Source: Myxococcales bacterium
Lineage (GTDB): Bacteria; Myxococcota_A; Polyangia; Polyangiales; JADJMO01
NCBI GenBank assembly: GCA_021783935.1
Contig: JAJXTK010000180.1
Location: 1 to 10,033, forward strand
Reading direction: 5' to 3'
DNA length: 10,033 bases
Shown here: positions 1 to 6,291 of the stretch, in pieces
Layout of the letters: every line of letters starts with the position of its first letter
How positions within the stretch are numbered: position 1 is the stretch's first letter
The notes under the pieces: model-generated
Told to the model about the DNA's origin: nothing
Seen by the model: the letters and a program-made list of their open reading frames with translations, nothing else
The model's database searches: none
Program-made: the position numbers and the translations under genes

Positions 1-223
1 GACCGACGGCGTTCGAGTCGCCCCCCGAGAGCAGGTCGAGCGCCCGCCTGCGCCCGTCGGCGCCGATGGCGACCAGCGTCGCGAGCGAGAGCGCGATCAA
101 GACGCCGAGGATCGCGCGGTCGCCGCGGGCGATGGGCGACCACGGCGCGCCGACGACGGCGAGCCAACCGACGACCAGCGTCGCCCCCAGCGCGGCGTGG
201 GCTTTGGCCGAGGCGTGGGTCAT
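1..223 (-). CDS. Membrane protein, N-terminal fragment (runs off window)
   Basis: Reading down the minus strand from the ATG at 223 gives 74 codons without a stop to the window edge, with strong GC preference at third positions. The fragment begins MTHASAKAHAALG. It contains two hydrophobic stretches, about residues 11-27 and 38-53, separated by a short loop with Arg and Asp. A basic, soluble-looking segment (GADGRRR) follows, so this looks like the start of an integral membrane protein. In-frame ATGs also occur at 241 and 247, but the codons between them and 223 include CTA and GTA, which are rare in this genome, so 223 is preferred. No start has a convincing Shine-Dalgarno. The gene diverges from the acyltransferase at 332 across about 108 bases. 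The family cannot be named from this fragment. Confidence 0.6.
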   Translation of the reverse strand, partial: MTHASAKAHAALGATLVVGWLAVVGAPWSPIARGDRAILGVLIALSLATLVAIGADGRRRALDLLSGGDSNAVG

Positions 224-299
224 CCGCGTCGGGCGTACCATTAGCATGGCGAGCCGAGCACTGTCCCGCTCGCGCACGCGGGGCACGGGCCCTCGAATC

Positions 300-308
300 G
301 GCTACGCT
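300..308 (+). promoter_or_regulatory. Possible -10 element (GGCTACGCT) of the acyltransferase gene
   Basis: GGCTACGCT contains a TAnnnT hexamer at 303-308, 23 bases before the ATG at 332. The same GGCTAnnnT form lies in front of two other plus-strand genes in the window (7549-7557 and 9178-9186). No convincing -35 box is visible. Assignment rests only on the shared motif and its position in a divergent intergenic region. Confidence 0.3.
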
Positions 309-331
309 CCGGCGCTCTTTCGAAGCGAACC

Positions 332-1567
332 ATGGCCGCCGCCGCGCCCGTCACCACGTCCGAGCCCGCGCGCTTCGAGCGCGAGGCGCGCCCCTCGCGC
401 GCGCGTCGCCTGCTGTCGTTGAGCCTGCTCGCGAACCACTTCCCCGAGCTCCACGGGCTGCGCGTGCTCGCGATCCTCGGCGTGCTGCAGTTCCACGTCA
501 CGACGAACTTCAACGACGTGCGCGTGCACGAGGACCTCGACTGGAAGCGGCTCTCGATGAGCCTCTTCTTCGGCATGGACCTGTTCTTCGTGATGAGCGG
601 GTTCTTGATCGGGACGATGATCCTGCACGCGCTCGACGCCGAGAAGAAGCAGCGGCCGCTGCGCTTCTACGCGCGCCGGAGCTTCCGCATCTTCCCGCTC
701 TACTACGTCGTGTTGACCTTCCTCGCGCTGGTTCTGCCGCTCAACCCGACGCAGCGCGCGAACCTCTGGAGGGAGTACGCCTACCTCACCAACACCGTCT
801 GGCCGCTCGAGCGCTGGACCGTGGTGATGAACTACGGCTGGTCGCTCTGCGTCGAGGAGCAGTTCTACCTCGTGGCGCCCCTGCTCATCGCGGCGCTCGC
901 GCGCCTGCGGGGGCACGCGGCGCGCCTGACGCTGCTCACGCTCGTGTGGGCGAGCGCCGGCGCCGCGCGGCTATGGATCGTGCACCACGCGAGGGCGCCG
1001 TGGACCGACGACGCGCTCTTCCAGGCGGTCTACGTGCGCACGTACACGCGCTTCGACACGGTGATCGCGGGGGTCATCCTCGCGTACCTGAACTTCCACT
1101 TCGCCTCGAAGTTCAAGGAGCTCTTTCGCGCGCGGCGCTGGCGCAGGGCCTTCGGCCTCACCGCGCTCGGCAGCCTCTTCTTGCTGATCTACCCGGGCAG
1201 CCTCGGCGACGACGCGTACTTCTACGTCCGCGCGCTCTCGTTCGGGAGCATCACCAGCGTGATGTACGTCGCCTACGTGCTGCTGCTGCTGAACGGCGAC
1301 GGCTGGGGCAAGCGGTTCTTCTCGGCCAAGCCCTTCCTGTACGCGGCGACGCTCGGCTACGGCATCTACCTCGTGCACATGCCGCTGTTCGACTACGTGG
1401 TGCTGCCGATCGCGCGGCGCATGGTCGGCCCGTGGGGGATGAGCATGACGCTGACCTGGCCGATCTCGCTCGCCCTGCTCTGGCTCTTCGCGGCCGCCCT
1501 CGCGTACGTGCTGCACCTCGCGGTCGAGAAGCCGGCGCTCTGGCTCCGCGACCGCTTCGCGCCGTAG
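332..1567 (+). CDS. Acyltransferase-3 (OafA/YrhL-like) integral membrane acyltransferase
   Basis: This 411-residue polytopic protein is the usual length for the acyltransferase-3 family, whose members move acetyl or other acyl groups onto sugars of surface polysaccharides, lipids or antibiotics at the inner membrane. The order of family motifs is complete. These are ELHGLRVLAIL with the conserved catalytic His55, GMDLFFVMSGFLI (81-93), RRSFRIFP (115-122), WSLCVEEQFYL (170-180), a Tyr/Arg-rich TRFDTVIAGVILA region (239-251), GYGIYLVHMPL (342-352) and a terminal EKPALWLRDRF. About ten membrane segments can be seen. The first 35 residues form a basic cytoplasmic N-terminus. No good Shine-Dalgarno precedes the ATG. 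The acceptor cannot be deduced: no polysaccharide or biosynthetic cluster adjoins the gene, and it appears to be transcribed alone. Confidence 0.92.
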   Translation: MAAAAPVTTSEPARFEREARPSRARRLLSLSLLANHFPELHGLRVLAILGVLQFHVTTNFNDVRVHEDLDWKRLSMSLFFGMDLFFVMSGFLIGTMILHALDAEKKQRPLRFYARRSFRIFPLYYVVLTFLALVLPLNPTQRANLWREYAYLTNTVWPLERWTVVMNYGWSLCVEEQFYLVAPLLIAALARLRGHAARLTLLTLVWASAGAARLWIVHHARAPWTDDALFQAVYVRTYTRFDTVIAGVILAYLNFHFASKFKELFRARRWRRAFGLTALGSLFLLIYPGSLGDDAYFYVRALSFGSITSVMYVAYVLLLLNGDGWGKRFFSAKPFLYAATLGYGIYLVHMPLFDYVVLPIARRMVGPWGMSMTLTWPISLALLWLFAAALAYVLHLAVEKPALWLRDRFAP

Positions 1568-1581
1568 TCCTTCGCGCCGCA

Positions 1582-1622
1582 GGGGCGCGCGGCGATCGGC
1601 GAGCGGCCCGCGAGGGCGCCCC
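1582..1622. terminator. Possible bidirectional stem-loop between convergent genes
   Basis: GGGGCGC (1582-1588) is perfectly complementary to GCGCCCC (1616-1622), with a 27-base GC-rich loop. It occupies most of the 57 bases between the stops of the acyltransferase (1567) and the GH18-like gene (1625, minus). Its last bases stop just short of that gene's stop codon. No T-tract follows on either strand, and a 7-bp stem with a free loop size is expected by chance at this GC content, so termination is a positional guess. Confidence 0.25.
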
Positions 1623-1624
1623 GC

Positions 1625-2791
1625 TCAGCGCGCTGCGCACGACCACGCGTCGAGCATGCGCGGGTCGGCGCCGTACGCGCTCCACAGCCCAGCGCCCGAC
1701 ACCGAGCTCGAGAGATCGCCGAGGCTCGCGAGCAGCTGCGCGATGCTCGCGCCGTCGTCGTACCAGACCTCGTGGGGACCGTCCTCGCCGCGGTACTCGA
1801 AGTGCGGCGCGCCGTCGTCGTTGCGCACGAGCTTCGCGCCGACGCGCGCCCGCAGCGCCTCGGCCTCGCGCCAGCGGAGCGTGACGTGGGCGTCGCCCTT
1901 GCGCGGCCCGAAGTCGTAGCCGTAGCCCGGCAGGCCGATCTCGAGCCGATCGGCCGGGACGCCGCGCGCGCCGGCGTAGGCCACGACCTCGCGGATCCAG
2001 CTCGGCTTGGTCGTGGGTCCGGGCGGCACGGGCCCGAGCGAGTAGTCGTAGGTCATCAGCCGCACCGTCGCGCCGGCGATCGCGAGCGCGCCGTAGTCGT
2101 AGGCGCCCGGACCCGCATAGCCCGGGTCGTCGACCGTCTTCGCCTGCACGTCGACCACGATGCGCACCGCCTTGGGCAAGAGCACGCGCAGCGACTGGAC
2201 CAGGCGCACGAGATCGGGCGCGGCGTCGGTCGGCATCGACTCGAGATCGAGCTCGACGACCGCGTGCCGCTCGCGCTGCTGCACCTCGACGAGGCGCGAC
2301 AGCAGGCGTCCTGAGCGGCTCGGGTCGGCGAGCACCGCGGCCGCGAGCGCGCCGTCGAAGTCGCCGCCGCCGTTGTTCGCGATGACGAGCGCGGTCGCGA
2401 TGCCGCGCTCGGCGAGCTGGCCGAGCAGCCGCGCGCGCCCTGGGTCGCCGCGCACCTCGAAGTCGCCGTCCGCGCGCAGTGGCTGGCAGTCGAGGCCGAG
2501 CGTGTCGATGTGGACGCCGTCGCGCTCGGTGAGCTCGAGCAGCCCGCTCGCCTCGTCGGCCGCGGCGTCGCACTCGGTCGTCCACACGTGCAGGGACTTG
2601 CGGTGCCAGGTGCCCGCGAGCGCCGGCGCGCAGGCGAGCGCCGGCACGCTTGCCCAGCGCGATCGGCCTTGCGCGTGCGGGCAGCCGATCGCCGCCGCCG
2701 CCAGCGCGAGAGCGAGCGGGAGCAGACGACGACGCCGCGGCGTCAGCGCCCACGACGGCTCGAGCGTCGGCTTCGTCGGCGGGGGAGGCAT
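1625..2791 (-). CDS. GH18-type glycosidase lipoprotein (YaaH/SleL-like catalytic domain)
   Basis: This 388-residue protein has a basic RRRR segment, a hydrophobic stretch and a lipobox ending at Cys37 (AAIGC), so it should be a lipoprotein. Residues 65-388 read as a glycoside hydrolase family 18 barrel. There is an early Asn-rich strand (VIANNGGGDFDG, 136-147), an active-site strand VVELDLESMP (178-187), MTYDYSLGP (246-254), then RLEIGLPGYGYDF (282-294). After these come HEVWYDDGAS (340-349) and GAGLWSAYG (366-374), the pattern seen in spore-cortex-type N-acetylglucosaminidases. In the DxxDxDxE signature the final Asp182 and the general-acid Glu184 are present, while Glu180 replaces the middle Asp and Ala177 the first. 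The likely substrate is peptidoglycan or chitin-like beta-1,4-GlcNAc polymer. The ATG at 2791 is the only start that places the signal peptide at the N-terminus, though no clear Shine-Dalgarno precedes it. It is probably the last gene of a three-gene operon. Confidence 0.82.
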   Translation of the reverse strand: MPPPPTKPTLEPSWALTPRRRRLLPLALALAAAAIGCPHAQGRSRWASVPALACAPALAGTWHRKSLHVWTTECDAAADEASGLLELTERDGVHIDTLGLDCQPLRADGDFEVRGDPGRARLLGQLAERGIATALVIANNGGGDFDGALAAAVLADPSRSGRLLSRLVEVQQRERHAVVELDLESMPTDAAPDLVRLVQSLRVLLPKAVRIVVDVQAKTVDDPGYAGPGAYDYGALAIAGATVRLMTYDYSLGPVPPGPTTKPSWIREVVAYAGARGVPADRLEIGLPGYGYDFGPRKGDAHVTLRWREAEALRARVGAKLVRNDDGAPHFEYRGEDGPHEVWYDDGASIAQLLASLGDLSSSVSGAGLWSAYGADPRMLDAWSCAAR

Positions 2792-2793
2792 GA

Positions 2794-2820
2794 GCAAGGG
2801 CCCGGCGGAGGCGCCCTTGC
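2794..2820. repeat. 8-bp inverted repeat in the gap before the GH18-like gene
   Basis: GCAAGGGC (2794-2801) and GCCCTTGC (2813-2820) are perfect complements around an 11-base loop. They fill the middle of the 50-base gap between the small lipoprotein stop (2842) and the GH18-like ATG (2791). On the minus-strand transcript the hairpin ends 2 bases before that ATG. It could slow ribosome loading or protect or process the upstream message. There is no U-tract, so it does not look like an intrinsic terminator. Confidence 0.4.
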
Positions 2821-2841
2821 GTACGACGCGAAGCCACGCGC

Positions 2842-3252
2842 TCAGTGGCGGCCGCCGTCCATCACCCACTCGTATTGGTCGGGGCTCACCGCGGTGAACG
2901 TGTAGACCGCCTTCTTTCCGCAGCCGCTCGCGCCCACTTGCCGGCCGGTCGAGAGCGCGACGAGCCCGATCTGCTCGCGCGGGCAGCTGAAGTCGAACCC
3001 GGCGCGCGTCGTCAGATCTTGCATCGGGATCCACCCCACGCCGTCGGTCACGTCGATGAAGGTGTACATCTCGCGCCGCCCGCACCCCTCGGCGATCCGC
3101 GTGTACTCGTCGCCGAAGGAACGAACGACGATCTGGTTCTCCGGGCAGTTGAGGCGAGTGGCGACGTTGGGCTTGCTGAACGTGTCCGCGGGGCTGTTGG
3201 GCGACGCGTAGCAGGCCGAGAGAACGACTGCGAGCACGGCGAGCCGACGCAT
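2842..3252 (-). CDS. Small lipoprotein with two tandem Cys-Cys modules
   Basis: A 136-residue lipoprotein with a short signal peptide and lipobox LSAC (Cys14). The start at 3252 is secured by GGAGG at 3258-3262, five bases upstream. The mature part contains two copies of one 30-residue module, residues 36-65 and 90-119. Both begin CPxxQI and end GCGxxxxYTF, with exactly 20 residues between the two cysteines of each copy. By my alignment 11 of 30 positions are identical. The cysteine pair in each copy is probably a disulfide. A Trp/Met-containing linker (VGWIPMQDL, about 72-80) separates the modules. I do not know a named function. Comparable short myxobacterial lipoproteins with one or more C...GCG...Y modules come to mind, but only from memory. 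The gene lies between two other lipoprotein genes on the same strand, 102 bases after one and 50 before the next, which suggests one operon. Confidence 0.85.
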   Translation of the reverse strand: MRRLAVLAVVLSACYASPNSPADTFSKPNVATRLNCPENQIVVRSFGDEYTRIAEGCGRREMYTFIDVTDGVGWIPMQDLTTRAGFDFSCPREQIGLVALSTGRQVGASGCGKKAVYTFTAVSPDQYEWVMDGGRH

Positions 3253-3257
3253 GGAGA

Positions 3258-3262
3258 CCTCC
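3258..3262 (-). promoter_or_regulatory. Shine-Dalgarno GGAGG of the twin-module lipoprotein
   Basis: On the minus strand the message reads GGAGG, five bases, then ATG at 3252. This fixes the start of the small lipoprotein and rules out an upstream extension. Confidence 0.7.
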
Positions 3263-3272
3263 GGACGCGGGT

Positions 3273-3296
3273 GCCGCGCGCCAGGCGCGTGACGGC
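3273..3296. repeat. GC-rich palindrome upstream of the twin-module lipoprotein
   Basis: CGCGCC-A-GGCGCG (3277-3289) is a perfect palindrome about its centre. It can be extended by GCCG (3273-3276) pairing with CGGC (3293-3296) if three bases are bulged. It lies 21-44 bases upstream of the ATG at 3252 (minus), in the 102-base gap after the preceding lipoprotein gene. It could be a protein-binding site or an mRNA hairpin that separates expression of the two genes. GC-only palindromes arise easily at this base composition. Confidence 0.25.
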
Positions 3297-3354
3297 GATC
3301 GAATCTGTTACGGCCCGGTGCAGGAGTTCAAGTCGCATCGTGCGGGTCTCTCCG

Positions 3355-4482
3355 TCACGGCTGCGCGATCGGCGTCCCGGTCTCGACGACCTCGAAGTCG
3401 CTGCCGTGCAGTCGCCCGAAATCGGCCACTAGCGCGTCCATCAGCGGCGCCCAGCGATCGTCGCTGTCGCCGCCGAAATACCAGTCGCTCCCGTTGTCCG
3501 CGAGGATGACGCCGTACTTCTTCATCGCCGCGAAGATGACCTTGCCCGCGCTCGAGGCGGCGGCGACGTCGGTGCCCACCTTCATGCGCAGGCGCAAGCC
3601 CATCGGCGGCGCGTAGAGGCCGTGGCTGCTCGCCGCGTGCGTGGCGGGGTGGATGAAGTAGCTCGAGGTCGTGTTCATGGTGAAGCGGATCGCATGCTGC
3701 ACCTCGCCCGCGGCGACCTCGTCGTAGCGCACCAGGCCGGGCAGGATCGGCAGCCCCGCGGCGTCGGCGCTCGTGAGCCCGTCGGCGCGCAGCGTGGTCG
3801 AACCGAGGTGGAAGATCGCGCCGTTGGCGGCGAGCCACGGCGGGCTCGAGAAGTTCTGCGCCTGGTAGACCTCGTAGAGCGTGCAGTCGTTCGGCGCGCC
3901 GGCGGTGTCGAGCAAGAGCAGGTGACGGTCGTCGCCGGGCGCCGCGCTGGGGCCCCCTTCGATCTTCGCGTTGGTCGGGATCGGGTAGCAGTACTGCGAC
4001 GTCGCGCACGGATCGGGATCGCTGTCGGTGTTCCCCCAGCTCGCTTGCCACGAGAAGGCGACCTGCGGCGCCCCCGTGCCCATCTGCCACGGGATGCCGT
4101 AGTGGTTCGTCGACCAGTCGCCCCAGTCGGGGTGGAGCTTCGTCGAGGTGTTCATCGCCGCGAGGTAGTCGGCGCCGTGCGCGCTGAGCGGATCCCCCGA
4201 GACGTAGCGGTTCCACGGGCTGTCGGGCGGGAAGATGCGGCAGGGGCCGACGGTGGCCGATGTGCCGGGCGCGCCCGCGTCGTTCGCGCTCGGCGTGTCC
4301 GCGCCGAGATCGGCGCCTTGGTCGGCCGCGGTCGAGTCGGCCGGCGCGGTCTCGCTCGTCGCGCCGTCGTTCGTCGCGCCGTCGCTCGTCGCGCCGTCGT
4401 TCGAGCCGTCCGAGCTGCTCGAGCCGCACCCCGCCGCGAGAGCGCATGCGAGCACCGCCGAGAGCGACCGCGTGTGGGGCAT
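3355..4482 (-). CDS. Secreted lipoprotein of a widespread family of unknown function
   Basis: A 375-residue lipoprotein. The signal peptide ends in LAAGC (Cys19), followed by a low-complexity Ser/Asp/Thr/Ala linker to about residue 78 that includes three DGAT[SN] repeats, then one globular domain (80-375). That domain has distinctive blocks: CRIFPPDSPWN, LHPDWG, YGIPW, PIPTNAKIEGG, DRHLLLLDT with CTLYEVY, LTSADAAGLPILPGLVRYDE, HAIRFT, FIHPATHAASSH and YGVILADNGSDWYFGG. I recognise closely similar secreted proteins from actinobacteria and other soil bacteria by these blocks, but I know no characterised member or reaction. The conserved Asp, His and Tyr residues would suit sugar or metal binding, which is a guess. 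ATG 4482 is preferred over 4503 because GGGAGG lies five bases upstream. It is the first gene of a likely operon with the small lipoprotein and the GH18-like enzyme. Confidence 0.85.
   Translation of the reverse strand: MPHTRSLSAVLACALAAGCGSSSSDGSNDGATSDGATNDGATSETAPADSTAADQGADLGADTPSANDAGAPGTSATVGPCRIFPPDSPWNRYVSGDPLSAHGADYLAAMNTSTKLHPDWGDWSTNHYGIPWQMGTGAPQVAFSWQASWGNTDSDPDPCATSQYCYPIPTNAKIEGGPSAAPGDDRHLLLLDTAGAPNDCTLYEVYQAQNFSSPPWLAANGAIFHLGSTTLRADGLTSADAAGLPILPGLVRYDEVAAGEVQHAIRFTMNTTSSYFIHPATHAASSHGLYAPPMGLRLRMKVGTDVAAASSAGKVIFAAMKKYGVILADNGSDWYFGGDSDDRWAPLMDALVADFGRLHGSDFEVVETGTPIAQP
4354..4398 (-). repeat. Three 15-base repeats encoding DGAT[SN]
   Basis: Three consecutive 15-base units encode DGATS, DGATN and DGATS (residues 29-43) in the linker just after the lipid anchor. 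Such linkers act as flexible tethers holding the folded domain away from the membrane, and the unit number may vary between strains. Confidence 0.6.
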
Positions 4483-4487
4483 GCCGA

Positions 4488-4493
4488 CCTCCC
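4488..4493 (-). promoter_or_regulatory. Shine-Dalgarno GGGAGG that sets the start at 4482
   Basis: The minus-strand message reads GGGAGG, five bases, ATG at 4482. The alternative in-frame ATG at 4503 would lie upstream of this site and add seven residues (MPAREVG), so 4482 is the start. Confidence 0.7.
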
Positions 4494-4630
4494 GCGCAGG
4501 CATCTCCTCTGCGCGCGAGGGTCATCGAAGCGGAGATCGTGCTAGGCCGTCAACGCGCCGGGACGGACGCGAGGCGCTCATTTGCGCGTCGCGGGAATGA
4601 AACGGAGCGCCCGGACATCAAAGGGGCATC

Positions 4631-5596
4631 TTGGACCGCGCTCTCCGCCGCGCGCTCGTCGTCGCCGCGGCGCTGCATGCGGCGGCGTGGACATGGCTCG
4701 GGCGCGCGCCGGGCGATCGCCCCGCCGAGGTCGTGCCCGAGGCGGCGCCGACGATGGAGATCGAGCTCGCCGAGAGCCCCGCGATCGCGAACGAGTCGCG
4801 GCCGAGCACGCCCGCGCCCGCGTCGCTCGAACAAGAACCGCGCCTCGCCGCGGTCGGTCTTTCGCGCGCGCCGATCGCAGTCGGATCGCCGAGGGCTCCT
4901 TCGCGCGCGGACGAGCCGCGTGACGCCGCGTCGAGCTCGGAGCTGCTGACCGCCCACGGCGACTCGCCCGAGGTCGCGCGCCTCCCCGCGCCAGCCCCCT
5001 CGGCGAGCTCGCTCGAAGCGCGCCTCGACGCCTTCGATCCGAACCACCGCCCGTCGTGGATGCCGGCGAAGTCGGGCGCGGGCCTGAAGGTCGGGGAGGC
5101 GCCGGGGGCGGAGGCGCTCGCGGCCAAGGTCTCGCGCGATCTCGCGCAGGGGTCGGACGATCGCGCGCGCTCGGCCGGCGGGCGCGGGGGGCCTGTGGCG
5201 TCGGCCGCGCACGAGGCCGCGGCCAGTGTGTGGGCGCCGCAGACCGGCTATGCGGTGATCGCCGTCGATCTCGACGACAAGGGGCACGTCGCGCGCGTCT
5301 CGCTCGTCGACGCGAGCGGCGATCGGGCCGACTGGCAGAAGGTCGCCGACGGGATCCAGAAGGGGCTCGCCGACAAGAAGGTCGACGTCCCCGCGGGCGC
5401 CGGCGGCCTGCGCGTGACCGTGAAGGTCGAGGCGAAGCTCGCCTACCCGAGCGGCGCCTCGCACCCCGTCACCGGGCCTTCGCTCGGCAACGACGGCACG
5501 CAGGCGACCGCGAGCGTCGCCTTCGATCTCGCCGACGTGGGCCAGAAGCCGAAGCGGATGGTCGGCGTGGTCGTGCTCTCCGAGACGAGGCTCTGA
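4631..5596 (+). CDS. TonB-like energy transducer family protein
   Basis: A 321-residue protein with TonB architecture: a short basic cytoplasmic start, one membrane segment (about 8-24), a long Pro/Ala/Ser/Glu-rich periplasmic stretch (26-200) and a small C-terminal domain. TonB proteins carry proton-motive energy from ExbB/ExbD to outer-membrane receptors. The membrane helix keeps the family's His (His16), but the Ser normally four residues earlier is Ala12. Residues 206-271 (GYAVIAVDLDDKGHV...VKVEAKLAYP) match the strand-helix-strand TonB C-terminal pattern. A further block, residues 297-321 (AFDLADVGQKPKRM then a hydrophobic strand), extends beyond it. The start is TTG with AAAGGGG four bases upstream. 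An in-frame TGA at 4598 and the lack of ATG or GTG before residue 42 leave no other start that retains the membrane helix. No exbBD or receptor gene lies nearby, and the hydrolase gene follows after 46 bases. Confidence 0.75.
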   Translation: MDRALRRALVVAAALHAAAWTWLGRAPGDRPAEVVPEAAPTMEIELAESPAIANESRPSTPAPASLEQEPRLAAVGLSRAPIAVGSPRAPSRADEPRDAASSSELLTAHGDSPEVARLPAPAPSASSLEARLDAFDPNHRPSWMPAKSGAGLKVGEAPGAEALAAKVSRDLAQGSDDRARSAGGRGGPVASAAHEAAASVWAPQTGYAVIAVDLDDKGHVARVSLVDASGDRADWQKVADGIQKGLADKKVDVPAGAGGLRVTVKVEAKLAYPSGASHPVTGPSLGNDGTQATASVAFDLADVGQKPKRMVGVVVLSETRL

Positions 5597-5642
5597 CGGC
5601 GGCGATTTGCGCGGCGCCCTGCGCGATGCGAGACCTCGCCCG

Positions 5643-6281
5643 ATGATCGTCGAGACCTTCGCGGTCGGGCCGCTAGGCTGCAACTGCTCCATCGTCCACG
5701 ACCCCGCGAGCAAGGAGGCGATCGTCGTCGACCCCGGCGGCGACGTCGACGAGATCGTCTCGCGCCTGCGCGCGCGCGGGCTCACCGCCAAGGCGATCGT
5801 CCACACGCACACCCACTTCGATCACGTCGGCGGCACCGCGGCGCTCCAGCGCGAGACGTCCGCGCCGGCGCGCATCCACCAGGCCGATCAGTTCCTCTAC
5901 TCGATCCTCCCGATCCAGGTCGCGATGTTCGGCATGCCGGCACCCGAGACGTGCGAGCTCGACACCTGGCTTCGCGACGACGAGGAGATCGCGCTCGGCG
6001 CCCTGCGGGTGCACGTGCTCCACACGCCGGGGCACACGCCGGGATCGTGCTGCTTCGAGGTGCGCGCGCCGTCGACCGAGGAGGTCGTGCTCTTCTCGGG
6101 CGACACGCTGTTTCAGGGGAGCGTCGGGCGCACCGACCTGTGGGGCGGCGATCACGACGCGCTCGTGCGCTCGATCCGCTCGAAGCTCTTCGCGCTCCCC
6201 GACGCGACGCGCGTGGTCTGCGGCCACGGCGAGCAGACCACGATCGACTTCGAGAAGCGCAACAACCCGTTTCTGCGATGA
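5643..6281 (+). CDS. Metallo-beta-lactamase-fold hydrolase, glyoxalase II-like
   Basis: This 212-residue cytosolic enzyme of the short bacterial glyoxalase-II-like (YcbL type) group carries every metal-binding motif: THTHFDH (His56, His58, Asp60, His61), HTPGHTPGS (His131), SGDTLFQGSVGRTDL (Asp154) and CGHG (His195). Together these bind two metal ions, usually zinc or iron. Members hydrolyse thioesters such as S-D-lactoylglutathione, or related small-molecule thiol esters. The extra C-terminal glutathione-binding domain of classical glyoxalase II is absent, as is usual for this short group, so the natural substrate is uncertain. ATG 5643 begins the canonical first strand (MIVETFAVGPLGCNC). 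An upstream in-frame start would only add an Arg-rich tail. The gene starts 46 bases after the TonB-like gene and is probably cotranscribed with it. It converges on the next gene, with ten bases between stops. Confidence 0.92.
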   Translation: MIVETFAVGPLGCNCSIVHDPASKEAIVVDPGGDVDEIVSRLRARGLTAKAIVHTHTHFDHVGGTAALQRETSAPARIHQADQFLYSILPIQVAMFGMPAPETCELDTWLRDDEEIALGALRVHVLHTPGHTPGSCCFEVRAPSTEEVVLFSGDTLFQGSVGRTDLWGGDHDALVRSIRSKLFALPDATRVVCGHGEQTTIDFEKRNNPFLR

Positions 6282-6291
6282 GGCTCGGGCC

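Noticed and set aside
1251..2837. A 528-codon open frame on the minus strand overlapping the GH18-like gene
   Set aside because: The product is Arg/Ala repeats with no fold. The GH18 motifs lie in another frame, and the frame also runs antisense into the acyltransferase gene.
3318..3345. GAGTTCAAGTCGC, resembling the T-arm of a tRNA
   Set aside because: The bases flanking the TTCAAGT loop do not form a five-pair stem, and no acceptor stem, anticodon arm or D-arm is present on either side.
3308..4545. Open frames on both strands overlapping the secreted lipoprotein gene
   Set aside because: Both give Arg-rich, low-complexity translations. The accepted frame has a signal peptide, a Shine-Dalgarno site and conserved family motifs.
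4519..4560. TTGACG on the minus strand at about 4550 as a -35 box
   Set aside because: No -10-like hexamer lies 16-18 bases downstream. The nearby TAGCAC is far too close.
5607..5642. Upstream start for the metallo-beta-lactamase-fold hydrolase
   Set aside because: It would add MRGALRDARPRP, which has no counterpart in the family. The ATG at 5643 begins the usual first strand.
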